Below, piece after piece: positions 44,506-53,373 of a stretch of DNA of 64,000 nucleotides. Every line of letters begins with the position of its first letter. Position 1 is the stretch's first letter. Below the pieces are notes generated by a model. It did not search any database. It had not been told where the DNA came from and saw nothing but the letters and a program-made list of their open reading frames with translations. Source of the DNA: an uncultured Rhodopila sp. (GTDB lineage: Bacteria > Pseudomonadota > Alphaproteobacteria > Acetobacterales > Acetobacteraceae); contig CAIZFE010000096.1 of NCBI GenBank assembly GCA_903932145.1, positions 17,008-81,007 of the forward strand, given 5' to 3'. A program made the position numbers and the translations under genes.

Positions 44506-45390
44506 TTAGGGCGAGCCAGTCGAAAAAATTGTGTCAACGGTTCGGGTCAGACTGTCCCGCCAGTGCGGCAGCCGAACCCCGAACACGTCATGCAGTTTCG
44601 AGCAATCCAGGCGCAAGTTGGCGGGACGTTTCGCGGGCGTCGGCCAATCCGCGGTACGGATCGGCGCAACCTCGGGCACGTTGGCACCGTGGCGGCCGGC
44701 TTCCTCGAACGTCGCGACGGCAAGGCCATGCCACGTCGTTTCCCCTGAACCGGCGGCATGGAATACCCCGCTATAGTCCGATTGCCAGCCGGTTGCGTCC
44801 AACCGGGCGACGATGGCCAAAATAGCATCGGCCAGGTCGATTGCGGTGGTGGGGCAGCCACGTTGGTCACCCACAACGGTCAGCCGGGGCCGTGTTTTCC
44901 CGACCGCCAGCATCGTGCGGACGAAGTTCTTGCCGGTGGCGGCATAGACCCAGGCCGTGCGCAGGACGATCGCCTTGGCGCCGGAGGCCAGGACCGCTTC
45001 CTCGCCCGCAAGTTTGCTGGCTCCATACACGCCTTGCGGAGCGACTGGATCGGTCTCGACATAGGGGGACGGTTTCAGGCCGTCGAACACGTAGTCGGTG
45101 GAGACGTGAATCAGCGGAATGTCCGCCCGCGCGCATAAGCGCGCCAGAATCGCCGGGCCGTCCCGGTTGGCGCGATAAGCGGCGTCGGCGTCTGATTCAG
45201 CGGCATCTACCGCGGTGTATGCGGCGGCGTTGACCACCAGACGCGGGGCGGCGGCGCGGAAGGCCGCCTCGATCGTTTCCGGCCGGTCGAAGTCGAATTC
45301 GGGGCGACCGACCCGGACAACACCGGCGGAAGTGCCCAGAGCGGACGCAAGTTGACCGGTGCCCCCGGTGACGAGAATGGGACGTGTCAT
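44506..45390 (-). CDS. rfbD: dTDP-4-dehydrorhamnose reductase
   Basis: 294-residue RmlD. Extended SDR with N-terminal ILVTGGTGQLASALG, VVNAAAYTAVDAAESDADAA (structural motif), STDYVFDGLKPSPYVETDPV and YGASKLAGE (YxxxK). Last step of dTDP-L-rhamnose synthesis. Fourth gene of the leftward rfbBACD operon; 17 bases after rfbC. Confidence 0.95.
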   Translation of the reverse strand: MTRPILVTGGTGQLASALGTSAGVVRVGRPEFDFDRPETIEAAFRAAAPRLVVNAAAYTAVDAAESDADAAYRANRDGPAILARLCARADIPLIHVSTDYVFDGLKPSPYVETDPVAPQGVYGASKLAGEEAVLASGAKAIVLRTAWVYAATGKNFVRTMLAVGKTRPRLTVVGDQRGCPTTAIDLADAILAIVARLDATGWQSDYSGVFHAAGSGETTWHGLAVATFEEAGRHGANVPEVAPIRTADWPTPAKRPANLRLDCSKLHDVFGVRLPHWRDSLTRTVDTIFSTGSP

Positions 45391-45407
45391 CACCGCGCGA
45401 CCGCCTC

Positions 45408-45965
45408 TCAAATCCGAAACAACTGTGGCAGTTCCCGCAAAAACGGCAGCAGCTTGTCCTTGTCCGACAGGATGATCTGATCCGCCGGCACCGGCCAGTC
45501 GATGCTGATCTCCGGATCGTTCCAGATAGCGCCGCGTTCCGCCGATTTATCGTAGGGCGCCGTGACCTTGTAGATCACCTCGGTGTCAGCGGTCAGCGTG
45601 CAATAGGCGTGCAGAAAGCCGACCGGAACCCATATCTGAGTCCAGTTCTCGGCGCTGATCTCCACCCCGACATACTGGCCGAACGTCGGCGAGCCCCATC
45701 GCACATCGACCGCAACGTCGTAGATCGCGCCACGCGTGCACCGGATCAGCTTGCCTTGTGCGTTGGGGCCGACCTGGCAATGTAATCCTCGCAGCACGCC
45801 TACTCCGGTCGAAACCGCGTGATTGTCCTGCACGAACGGACCCGGAATGCCGGCCTCGGCAAACGCGCCATCTTTCCAGGTTTCCGAGAAGAACCCCCGT
45901 GGGTCCTGAAAACGGCGCGGCGTGATCAGCTTGATGTCGGCAATTGCCAGGGCCTCGATCTTCAA
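45408..45965 (-). CDS. rfbC: dTDP-4-dehydrorhamnose 3,5-epimerase
   Basis: 185-residue RmlC cupin. [34 protein letters not shown] (substrate phosphate-binding and catalytic His), [20 protein letters not shown] and [20 protein letters not shown] are the conserved blocks. TTG start at 45965 overlapping the rfbA stop (TTGA) behind GGAAGGGGAA. Upstream extensions are inside rfbA and are not family-like. Confidence 0.94.
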   Translation of the reverse strand: MKIEALAIADIKLITPRRFQDPRGFFSETWKDGAFAEAGIPGPFVQDNHAVSTGVGVLRGLHCQVGPNAQGKLIRCTRGAIYDVAVDVRWGSPTFGQYVGVEISAENWTQIWVPVGFLHAYCTLTADTEVIYKVTAPYDKSAERGAIWNDPEISIDWPVPADQIILSDKDKLLPFLRELPQLFRI

Positions 45966-46837
45966 GACTGTTCCCCTTCCGCCAGTTCCATCAGGACCCG
46001 GCCCAGTTCGGTCTTGCCGAGTTGCGTAGCATGGCGACGCAGCAGGTCGGCATCGATGAAGCCCATCCGGAAAGCGACTTCTTCCGGGCAACCCACCAGC
46101 ATGCCGGTGCGCGACTGAATGGTCTGCACGAAAGTCGCCGCCTGGAGCAGGCTGTCGGGGGTGCCGGCGTCCAGCCATGCGCAGCCGCGCGACAGTTTCT
46201 CGACGTTCAGCGTTCCCATCTCCAGATAGACGCGGTTGAGGTCGGTGATTTCCAACTCACCGCGTGGTGACGGCTTGATCGAACGAGCAATGTCGCTGAC
46301 CTGCTGGTCATAGAAATACAGACCGGTGATCGCCCAGTTGCTGGTGGGCGCGGCGGGCTTTTCCACGACTTCCACAGCCTTGCCATCCGCGTCGAACGCA
46401 ACCACACCGTAGCGCTCGGGATCGCGCACCTGGTAAGCGAACACGGTCGCGCCGGCCGGCCTGGATGCGGCGTTGCGCAACAGAGTGGACAGATTGTCCG
46501 CGTGGATCAGATTGTCGCCGAGCGCCAGGGCGCAGGCCTCACCGTCCAGCCAGTCGCTGCCGATCAGGAATGCCTGGGCGATGCCGTCGGGTGTGGGCTG
46601 CACGGCATAGTCGAACTTCACACCGAACCGCGAGCCATCGCCCAGCAGCCGCTTGAACTGCGGCAGATCCTCGGGCGTGGAGATCAGCATGATGTCGCGG
46701 ATGCCCGCCAGCATCAGCGTGGACAGCGGGTAATACACCATCGGCTTGTCATAGACCGGCAGAAGCTGTTTCGACGCCGCCAGGGTCATCGGATGCAGGC
46801 GGGAACCGGAACCGCCGGCCAGAAGGATGCCCTTCAT
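45962..46837 (-). CDS. rfbA: glucose-1-phosphate thymidylyltransferase
   Basis: 291-residue Rml[21 protein letters not shown] is the nucleotide-binding signature, then [31 protein letters not shown] and [20 protein letters not shown]. Produces dTDP-glucose from glucose-1-phosphate and dTTP. Start overlaps rfbB by four bases (ATGA at 46834-46837). Confidence 0.96.
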   Translation of the reverse strand: MKGILLAGGSGSRLHPMTLAASKQLLPVYDKPMVYYPLSTLMLAGIRDIMLISTPEDLPQFKRLLGDGSRFGVKFDYAVQPTPDGIAQAFLIGSDWLDGEACALALGDNLIHADNLSTLLRNAASRPAGATVFAYQVRDPERYGVVAFDADGKAVEVVEKPAAPTSNWAITGLYFYDQQVSDIARSIKPSPRGELEITDLNRVYLEMGTLNVEKLSRGCAWLDAGTPDSLLQAATFVQTIQSRTGMLVGCPEEVAFRMGFIDADLLRRHATQLGKTELGRVLMELAEGEQS

Positions 46838-47910
46838 ACGCTTATTCCTTTGTCGCTCTTGTCATCAGAACCGGTGCCGAGGCGTTGGCGGGCCGAGCGC
46901 AGCCCCTCCCACCAGGTCCGATTGTCCAGGTACCAATCGATGGTGCGGGCGAGGCCGCGTTCAAAATCGTGCGGGGCTTTCCAGTCCAGCGCCTTCTCGC
47001 TGCGGGACGGATCAATTTCGTAGCGGAAATCATGCCCTGGACGATCGGTGACATAACGGATCAGCCGTTCGCGCGGTCCGGCCGGATCAGGAACGCGGGT
47101 GTCGAGATGGGCGCAGATCGCCTTCACCACCTGGAGGTTGGTGCGCGGCTGGCGCCCGCCGATCGCGTAAGTTTCTCCCGGCGTCCCGCTCTCCAAAACG
47201 CGCACCAGCGCCTCGGCGTGATCCTCGACAAACAACCAGTCGCGCATGTTGGAGCCGTCGCCATAGACCGGCAGGTCCTTGCCCTCCAGCGCGTTCAACG
47301 TGACCAGCGGGATCAGCTTCTCGGGAAACTGCCAGGGGCCGTAGTTGTTGCAGGTGTTAGAGACCAGCGTCGGCAGCTTGTAGGTGTGGCTCCAGGCTCG
47401 GACCAGATGGTCGGACGCGGCCTTGGTCGCGGAATAGGGACTGCGCGGATCATAGGGGGTGGTTTCGGTGAACGGCGGATCATCGTAATCCAGCGCGCCG
47501 AAGACCTCATCGGTGGAGACATGGTGGAAGCGGAACGCCGCCTTCCGATCCATGGGCATCGCCGCGTAGTGACGGCGGGCGGCCTCTAACAGGATGAATG
47601 TGCCGACGACGTTGGTCTGCACGAAGTCGGCCGGCCCGTCGATCGAGCGATCCACGTGGCTTTCGGCCGCGAGATGCATCACGGCGTCGGGGTCGTGCGT
47701 CTCGAACACCTGACGCATGGCCGCCGCATCCGCGATATCGGCTTTGACCAGCAAGTGACGATTATGCCGGAAACCCTCCTCCAGCGCGTCTTCTGACGCG
47801 GCGTAGGTCATCTTATCGACATTGATCACAATATGATCGGTGTTGCGCAGCAAATGTCGCACCACGGCGGATCCGATGAACCCGCATCCGCCCGTCAACA
47901 AAAGCTTCAT
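46834..47910 (-). CDS. rfbB: dTDP-glucose 4,6-dehydratase
   Basis: 358-residue RmlB, extended [20 protein letters not shown] (NAD site), [29 protein letters not shown], the catalytic [15 protein letters not shown] and [20 protein letters not shown] are present. First gene of the operon; commits dTDP-glucose to dTDP-L-rhamnose for surface polysaccharide. No glycosyltransferases follow in this cluster, so the rhamnose is used elsewhere. Confidence 0.96.
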   Translation of the reverse strand: MKLLLTGGCGFIGSAVVRHLLRNTDHIVINVDKMTYAASEDALEEGFRHNRHLLVKADIADAAAMRQVFETHDPDAVMHLAAESHVDRSIDGPADFVQTNVVGTFILLEAARRHYAAMPMDRKAAFRFHHVSTDEVFGALDYDDPPFTETTPYDPRSPYSATKAASDHLVRAWSHTYKLPTLVSNTCNNYGPWQFPEKLIPLVTLNALEGKDLPVYGDGSNMRDWLFVEDHAEALVRVLESGTPGETYAIGGRQPRTNLQVVKAICAHLDTRVPDPAGPRERLIRYVTDRPGHDFRYEIDPSRSEKALDWKAPHDFERGLARTIDWYLDNRTWWEGLRSARQRLGTGSDDKSDKGISV

Positions 47911-47952
47911 TTAACCGCCTGTCCCCGCCGTTCGCGCCAGCGTCGGGTAACA

Positions 47953-48636
47953 TCATTCCGCCTGATGCGGCAACCGTTCGTTTCGGACTCCTGACAGAAA
48001 CAGCCGAACCGCTGCGTGGCACCATGCCTTCACTGCCGGCTCGTCAAGCGGAGGTCCCAGCCCCAGTGCCCGACGTTGCGGCCCGGCGAGCACGAGATGC
48101 AGAAATTGTTCGGCTGCAAAAACGGTGTCGCCGGGCGGCAGCATCCCGGTGGCCACGGCCTGATCCAGCAGAGCGGCGATTCGGATGCCGCCTTCGCTGG
48201 CCCCGGCTTGGTGCATCATCCGCGGCAGTTCCGGAAAGCGGGCGCTTTCGGCGACCAACAGCCGATGCAACGCGACCGCTTCCGGGCGCAGCGCGATGGC
48301 CAGAATGCGTTCGGCCGCGTCGTTCAAGGCGTCTTCCAGCCCAGCAAGACCAGAAACAGCGCCGCCCATAACGGGGGTCCAACCGCCCGCGAGCGACAGC
48401 CATCGCGTCATCAATCGTTCGACCACCGCCCTGAACAGCGCGGGTTTCCCATCCCAGCGCGCATATAGGGTGCGTTTCGCCACCCCGCTGCCTTTTGCGA
48501 CCGCCTCTATTGAGGTAGCGGCATAACCGTCGGCCAGAAATGCCGCCGTGGCCGCATCCAGAATGGTGGTCTCCAGCAGCGCCGCGGCATCCGCCGTCGG
48601 CCGTCCGCCAAACCGGCGGATGACTGCGCCGCTCAT
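47953..48636 (-). CDS. TetR/AcrR family transcriptional regulator
   Basis: 227-residue TetR regulator. The helix-turn-helix is GYAATSIEAVAKGSGVAKRT followed by LYARWDGKPALFRAVVERLM; C-terminal TetR_C domain with ALRPEAVALHRLLVAESARF (AefR-like type). Start at 48636 (MSGAVIRRFGG). It is seven bases after the stop of a tiny lipoprotein gene on the same strand, so the two may be co-transcribed. Target unknown. Confidence 0.86.
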   Translation of the reverse strand: MSGAVIRRFGGRPTADAAALLETTILDAATAAFLADGYAATSIEAVAKGSGVAKRTLYARWDGKPALFRAVVERLMTRWLSLAGGWTPVMGGAVSGLAGLEDALNDAAERILAIALRPEAVALHRLLVAESARFPELPRMMHQAGASEGGIRIAALLDQAVATGMLPPGDTVFAAEQFLHLVLAGPQRRALGLGPPLDEPAVKAWCHAAVRLFLSGVRNERLPHQAE

Positions 48637-48643
48637 GTGATCA

Positions 48644-48757
48644 TTACCAGTGATGATGGTGATACGGACCCCAGGCCGGATAAACAACGCAGCCTGACAG
48701 CATGATCGCGAGGCCGAAAACGGCAACCGTTTGAACCAGACGTTTGAAGGGGGACAT
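48644..48757 (-). CDS. 37-residue His-tailed lipoprotein
   Basis: ATG 48757 after CGGAG. MSPFKRLVQTVAVFGLAIML is a lipoprotein signal peptide and LSGC is the lipobox, cleaved before Cys23; the mature peptide is only CVVYPAWGPYHHHHW. The start of the TetR gene follows eight bases after its stop. Similar tiny CVVYP-type lipoproteins are known in alphaproteobacteria, function unknown; the four His could bind metal. Confidence 0.6.
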   Translation of the reverse strand: MSPFKRLVQTVAVFGLAIMLSGCVVYPAWGPYHHHHW

Positions 48758-48889
48758 CGAGAGAACTCCGAACCGGTGAAGCACCTCTCACATATAGCCC
48801 AAAAAATGAAACGCAACGGGTGCGATGCAATACCAAGTGTAACGGCGATCCCAACTGGCGACTGAGACCGTCGGGTCGATAGAAAGGGA

Positions 48890-49558
48890 TCAAAAATCCA
48901 GGTCGGCGTAATGCGATGGCGGCGCGGTGCCCGGCACACGATCCGCCAAAATCCCCCGGAAGCTCGGCCGCGACTTCATCCGAGCGTACCAATCCTTGGC
49001 GGGGAGAGAGATGGACCAGTCGATCTCACCGATGAAATCCAGGGTGGACAGGTGCGCCGCGGCGGCGAAATCCGCCATCGACAGACTGCTCCCGCCCAGC
49101 CATTTCCGGGTTTCCGCCAGCCATCCGATGTAATCCAGGTGATAGCGCAACGCGGTGTACCCGATGCGAATGGCTGACGCATCGGGATTGCCCCGCTGGG
49201 TCAAACGGCGAAGGTATTTCTCGCCGTACAGGTTCTGCGTCACCTCGATGGCAAAACGGCTATCGAACCAGGCGGCGAGACGCCGGACCTCGATCCGCTC
49301 CGCCAACGTTCGGCCCAGAAGGCTGCTCTCCGGATAGGCTTCGTCAAGATATTCGCAGATCACCGAAGAATCCGGAATGACCAGACCGTTATCCTCGATC
49401 AGCGTCGGCACCGTACCGGCCGGGTTCAGTTCCAGGTATTCCGGCCGGCGCTCCCATGCCTTTTCCAGCCTCAATTCAAACGGCAGCCGCTTCTCCGCCA
49501 GGACGAGGCGGACTTTGCGGGCATAGGGCGAAAGCGGGAGGTGGTACAGGACACGCAT
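48890..49558 (-). CDS. glutathione S-transferase family protein
   Basis: 222-residue GST. Thioredoxin-like N-terminal domain (LYHLPLSPYARKVRLVLAEK) with the catalytic Ser near SPYARK, cis-Pro AGTVPTLIEDNG and the glutathione-contact IPDSSVICEYLDEAYP; C-terminal helical domain with WLGGSSLSMADFAAAAHLST (capping-box Asp). Standalone gene; substrate unknown. Confidence 0.9.
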   Translation of the reverse strand: MRVLYHLPLSPYARKVRLVLAEKRLPFELRLEKAWERRPEYLELNPAGTVPTLIEDNGLVIPDSSVICEYLDEAYPESSLLGRTLAERIEVRRLAAWFDSRFAIEVTQNLYGEKYLRRLTQRGNPDASAIRIGYTALRYHLDYIGWLAETRKWLGGSSLSMADFAAAAHLSTLDFIGEIDWSISLPAKDWYARMKSRPSFRGILADRVPGTAPPSHYADLDF

Positions 49559-49658
49559 TGGAATGGCTTATCGCACCGCGCACCGCGCCACGCAAAGTGT
49601 CGTTTGCATCAAGCCGGATCAGAAAGTCTTGACTCCGCAACTTTCCAGCCGGGACTCG

Positions 49659-50867
49659 CTAGTGCCCTTGCCAGGCGTCGAACCGCTGCCGCAACTTGGG
49701 CAGATTGTCGTGCCAGAAGCCGGCATCGATTCTCAAACCCACCGCCAGATTAGCCGGATTACTGGGCGACACAGCCGCCAACTCCGGCGTCAATCCGTCA
49801 TTCAGTCCCTTGGCCAGTCCGCCGTCGCCGCTATGTTGCAACAACCGCTGTTCGACGGCCGTCATGCCGGTGAAATAAAGGAACTGCTGCGCGTTGCGCG
49901 CCGAAGCACTGCCTTTCATGATGACCCAGCTTTCCAGCTCGAACAGGCTGGCGTTGAACTGAAAGCCGAAATTCTTGTGCTCCTTCTCCGCCATCGTCGC
50001 GATCTGACCACTGGGGGCGGTCGTCATCAACACGTCGCCGGACGCCAGGATGTGGGCGGCTTCGGCTTCGGTGGACCACCAAACGATATAGGGCTTGAGC
50101 TGGTCCAGTTTGCGAAACGCCCGATCCAGACCGTCCGAGGTAGACAACGTTTTATAGACATCCGCCGGCGCCACGCCGTCCGCCATCAGGGCGAATTCCA
50201 GATTGCCGCGCACACCTTTGCGCAGTCCGCGCTTGCCCGGGTATTTCGCCACGTCCCAGAAATCCGACCAGGACGGCACCACCGGCAGCTTGTCCTTGTC
50301 CCATGCCAGGGTCGTGGTGACGATGACCGCGCCCAGTCCGCAGTCACTGACCGCCTGCGACTGGTAGTGGTCCTTGCCGCCGATCGCCGACCAATCGAGC
50401 TTCTCGAACAATCCCTCCGAACAGCCGGTGGCAAGTTCGTCGGCATCGACAAGAACGAGATCCCATCGGTCATCCGTGGCCTTGGCCTGCGTGCGCAGAA
50501 TGTCAATGCCGCCCTCCCAAACCGGCTGTTGGACCGGCGTGCCGGTGACGGCCGTAAACGGCTGCACATAGGCCGATTGTATCGCATGCTGTAGCGACCC
50601 GTCGCGCGTGACGATCGTCAGGTCGTTCGGGTTGGCCGGGGTTGGGCTTGCCGGGGTCGGGGTTGCCGGGGTCGGGGTTGGCGGGGCGGGGATGACCGCG
50701 GGCGGCGCCGCCGGAATTGGCATGCCCGGGTTCGGTTCAACCGGTGACGACTCAGCCGAGGTCTCGGCAGCCAGAATCGGCGCCGCAGAGGCCGGCACAG
50801 CCGAAAGGGGGGCAATCACCGGGACGATAAGCAACGTCACGGCGGCCAGGAGCGAGCGGGCGGGCAT
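49659..50867 (-). CDS. ABC transporter extracellular substrate-binding protein (polyamine type)
   Basis: 402 residues. An N-terminal signal peptide (LLAAVTLLIVPVIAPLSAVP) is followed by a Pro/Thr/Ala-rich low-complexity linker of about 50 residues with TPTPATPTPASPTPAN repeats, unusual for the family. The binding fold starts at LTIVTRDGSLQHAIQSAYVQ and continues through WDLVLVDADELATGCSEGLF, YPGKRGLRKGVRGNLEFALM and IVWWSTEAEAAHILASGDVL, as in PotD/F-like proteins. No permease or ATPase genes are nearby. Confidence 0.85.
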   Translation of the reverse strand: MPARSLLAAVTLLIVPVIAPLSAVPASAAPILAAETSAESSPVEPNPGMPIPAAPPAVIPAPPTPTPATPTPASPTPANPNDLTIVTRDGSLQHAIQSAYVQPFTAVTGTPVQQPVWEGGIDILRTQAKATDDRWDLVLVDADELATGCSEGLFEKLDWSAIGGKDHYQSQAVSDCGLGAVIVTTTLAWDKDKLPVVPSWSDFWDVAKYPGKRGLRKGVRGNLEFALMADGVAPADVYKTLSTSDGLDRAFRKLDQLKPYIVWWSTEAEAAHILASGDVLMTTAPSGQIATMAEKEHKNFGFQFNASLFELESWVIMKGSASARNAQQFLYFTGMTAVEQRLLQHSGDGGLAKGLNDGLTPELAAVSPSNPANLAVGLRIDAGFWHDNLPKLRQRFDAWQGH

Positions 50868-51071
50868 GAACAGACTGATATCCGGCTTCCTGCGAAGGAA
50901 ATGACGCTACAGGTCGCCGCCTTTTTGAGCAACGACCCCCCGGCTGGAAACCGGGCAAACAACTGTGTGCCATAACCCGTTTCCAAACCATATCGGCCAT
51001 CGACGGTTTTGTGTGTTTTTGGTCGAATTGTCGCAATTGGCCCACGCCGGCAGGCAGTCCGGTATGGTGTC

Positions 51072-51509
51072 CTAGGTGCCGGCGGCCAGCAAATCGTCCA
51101 TTGTCCCGGCATTACCGCAGAAATCGTGGCTATGTGTCCCGGCCGTCCCAGCCTCAAGCTCCAGGCGGCAGGTTCCCGAATCCCGGCATCGCGCACACGT
51201 CACTTCCATGTCGCGCACAACACCCCTGAACGCGCGGCGCACCGCCTCGGGATCCAGATTGCGAGCCCGCATCATCTTGTCCATCAAGTCGCTGTGGTTG
51301 CCGACCCGCGGCACGACCTCGCGCAAATCCGCCTCGGAGACTCCGATATCCGCCGCCAGAAGCTGAAGATCAGAGCGCGACATCGTTGCCAGCTCATTGT
51401 CCCGGGTGGCTCGTGCCTTGATCCAGTCAAGGGTGCGGCAGAACAGGGTCGGTTCGGTGGATGCGGTCACAGTGGTGTCTCCGGCAGGTACTTCAGGCCT
51501 GACTGACAC
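51072..51509 (-). CDS. DUF6455 family protein
   Basis: 145-residue protein. The C-terminal two-thirds have RSDLQLLAADIGVSEADLRE and the Cys-rich DUF6455 signature VTCARCRDSGTCRLELE followed by DFCGNAGTMDDL, giving four conserved Cys for a possible metal or Fe-S site. A 40-residue N-terminal helical part precedes it. Function unknown. Confidence 0.78.
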   Translation of the reverse strand: MSVRPEVPAGDTTVTASTEPTLFCRTLDWIKARATRDNELATMSRSDLQLLAADIGVSEADLREVVPRVGNHSDLMDKMMRARNLDPEAVRRAFRGVVRDMEVTCARCRDSGTCRLELEAGTAGTHSHDFCGNAGTMDDLLAAGT

Positions 51510-51559
51510 GATGGCGGCGGGACCGGTTTGATCTCGGTCAATGATATCGGCCGTAAACG

Positions 51560-51602
51560 TTGAGTTCAGACGCTATTCGGACTAAACTAACCACACTTAG
51601 TT
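51560..51602 (+). promoter_or_regulatory. promoter and palindromic operator of phd-PIN pair
   Basis: TTGAGT (51560-51565) and TAAACT (51583-51588) with 17-base spacing. Arms AACTAA (51585-51590) and TTAGTT (51597-51602) overlap the -10 box, so binding of the antitoxin there would repress transcription. GGAGG follows before the ATG. Confidence 0.65.
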
Positions 51603-51618
51603 CGATGGAGGCCCGGGT

Positions 51619-51867
51619 ATGCGCACTGTCAACATCCACGAAGCCAAAACCCATCTGTCACGGCTGCTCGACGAGGCCGTCAAAGGGGAGCCGTTCATCA
51701 TCGCCAAGGCCGGCAAACCATTGGTGAAGGTCACCCGAATCGACGAGCCGGAGGTCCGCAAACCACGCCGGTTAGGTTTTCTGGCAGGCCGCTTCTCGGT
51801 TCCCGACGACTTCGATCAGATGGGCGCCGAGGAGATCAGGCGGCTCTTCGAGGGCGAGGAGGAATGA
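51619..51867 (+). CDS. type II antitoxin, Phd/YefM family
   Basis: 82-residue antitoxin. RTVNIHEAKTHLSRLLDEAV is the DNA-binding half and AKAGKPLVKVTRIDEPE the end of the fold; the toxin-binding tail FDQMGAEEIRRLFEGEEE is acidic. The stop overlaps the toxin start (ATGA at 51864-51867). Autoregulation is supported by the palindrome over its promoter. This is the only complete toxin-antitoxin pair in the window. Confidence 0.92.
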   Translation: MRTVNIHEAKTHLSRLLDEAVKGEPFIIAKAGKPLVKVTRIDEPEVRKPRRLGFLAGRFSVPDDFDQMGAEEIRRLFEGEEE

Positions 51868-52250
51868 AGTTTCTACTGGATACGCATCTGTTGGTTTGGG
51901 CCGCGGCCCGCCCGGATCGCGTATCCCGAGCGGCTCGTGACTTAATCGGCGATCCAGATAACGAACCGATGTTCAGCGCCGTAAGTATCTGGGAGGTTTC
52001 AATTAAATTTGGACTTGGCCGCGAGGATTTCACGTCGGACCCAAGATTGCTGCGACGAGAGTTGCTTGTTAACGGCTACGCAGAAGTGCCGTTAACCTCC
52101 GTGCATGCACTCGCTGTGTTAGATTTGCCTCGGCTTCACAAAGACCCGTTCGACCGCATCCTGATCGCCCAATCCGCCGCCGAAGGGATCGTCTTGCTGA
52201 CCGCTGACCCCATAATGGCTCGCTACCAAGGCTTGGTACGTCTGGTCTGA
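51864..52250 (+). CDS. type II toxin, PIN-domain RNase (VapC-like)
   Basis: 128-residue PIN toxin. The acidic quartet is visible: Asp in LLDTHLLVWAA, Glu in SIWEVSIKFG, Asp in HKDPFDRILIAQS and Asp in LTADPIM. It belongs to the PIN group usually paired with Phd antitoxins (COG3744-like). Predicted endoribonuclease that blocks translation when free of antitoxin. Appears complete. Confidence 0.92.
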   Translation: MKFLLDTHLLVWAAARPDRVSRAARDLIGDPDNEPMFSAVSIWEVSIKFGLGREDFTSDPRLLRRELLVNGYAEVPLTSVHALAVLDLPRLHKDPFDRILIAQSAAEGIVLLTADPIMARYQGLVRLV

Positions 52251-52328
52251 GGCCGGTTGGGTTCCGGGCCTTCACCCGCCATACCACGGACCAGCCATCG
52301 GGATCAGAACCCATTGGCAGCGATCCGA

Positions 52329-53246
52329 TTAGCCGCCCAGGATTGTGCCGATGTCCAATCCGGCCTCATTGGCTGCCGTCTTCTTGCCGCCATCCCAACG
52401 GACGCGATGGACCTCGATAAAGCCGCCCTGGCCGTGGATCGTCAGGCTGGTGCCGTTTTGTGCGACCACCTGACCGATCTTCTTGCCCTTCACCTCGCCG
52501 AAGGTGCGAGCGATGCGCTTGGTGCTCTCGAACAGGAACAGCTTCTTGCCCTCGTGCGTCGTCCAGGCGCCCGGCGCCGGATTGCAGCCGCGGATTAAAT
52601 TGAAGGTCTGGTCCACATGCGTCGCCCAATGGATCTGGGATTCGGCGTCGCGGATGATCCCCTCGTAGCCGGCATTCGGTTCGTATTGCGCGAGTGCCGG
52701 GGCCTTGCCGGCGACCACCATGTCGGCGACCTCGATCAGGCCGGCGACGCCCATCGGAAAGATCTTTCCGAAGTACAATGAACCGAGCGTGTCCTCCGGC
52801 TCGATCGGAACCGCCCGGGTGAGAATGACCGGGCCTTCATCCAGCCCGTCGGTCGGGCGGAATATGGAAAAACCGGTTTCGCTGCGCCCGAGGATGATCG
52901 ACCAGCTCATCGACGACGCCCCACGGTGCAGCGGCAGCAGGCTCGGGTGGAACTGAATCGTGCCGAATTTCGGGATGTTGCAGAAATCCTGCGGCGCGAA
53001 CTGGGTCACATAGGCCATCACGCCGATATCGGCCTTGGCGGCGCGCATGGCTTCCTGCGCCTCCGGGTCGGTCAGTTTGGGAAACTGGAAGGTCGGCACG
53101 CCGGCGGCCTCGCCAGCCAGCCGCAACGGGTCGGGGCGGCCTTTTTCCGGAGCGCAGAACACCGCCGCCACATCGTCGCCACGCGCCAGGAATGCGTCCA
53201 GGGCGGCCTTGCCGAAATCCTGCTGTCCGATGATGGCGACGCGCAT
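52329..53246 (-). CDS. formyltransferase family protein (methionyl-tRNA formyltransferase-like)
   Basis: 305-residue formyl-transfer enzyme. MRVAIIGQQDFGKAALDAFL starts the Rossmann-like domain; the folate site has FHPSLLPLHRGASSMSWSII and FRPTDGLDEGPVILTR with the catalytic Asp. This pattern (HPSxLPxHRG...SIF) is closer to the hydrolase domain of 10-formyl-THF dehydrogenase (ALDH1L) than to housekeeping Fmt. The C-terminal OB-like domain is present. It could hydrolyse 10-formyl-THF or formylate a substrate. Start at 53246, behind GGAGG. Confidence 0.85.
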   Translation of the reverse strand: MRVAIIGQQDFGKAALDAFLARGDDVAAVFCAPEKGRPDPLRLAGEAAGVPTFQFPKLTDPEAQEAMRAAKADIGVMAYVTQFAPQDFCNIPKFGTIQFHPSLLPLHRGASSMSWSIILGRSETGFSIFRPTDGLDEGPVILTRAVPIEPEDTLGSLYFGKIFPMGVAGLIEVADMVVAGKAPALAQYEPNAGYEGIIRDAESQIHWATHVDQTFNLIRGCNPAPGAWTTHEGKKLFLFESTKRIARTFGEVKGKKIGQVVAQNGTSLTIHGQGGFIEVHRVRWDGGKKTAANEAGLDIGTILGG

Positions 53247-53373
53247 GTGGGTTCCTCCGATTTGTTGTCCTTCAATAATGCGTCGGCCCGGGACGTGTCG
53301 AGTGGGCATCCCGCCTCTTTGCACCGGCCGATCCGGCGGGTTACACGATGCCTAACCGAAGAGAGATTTCCGC

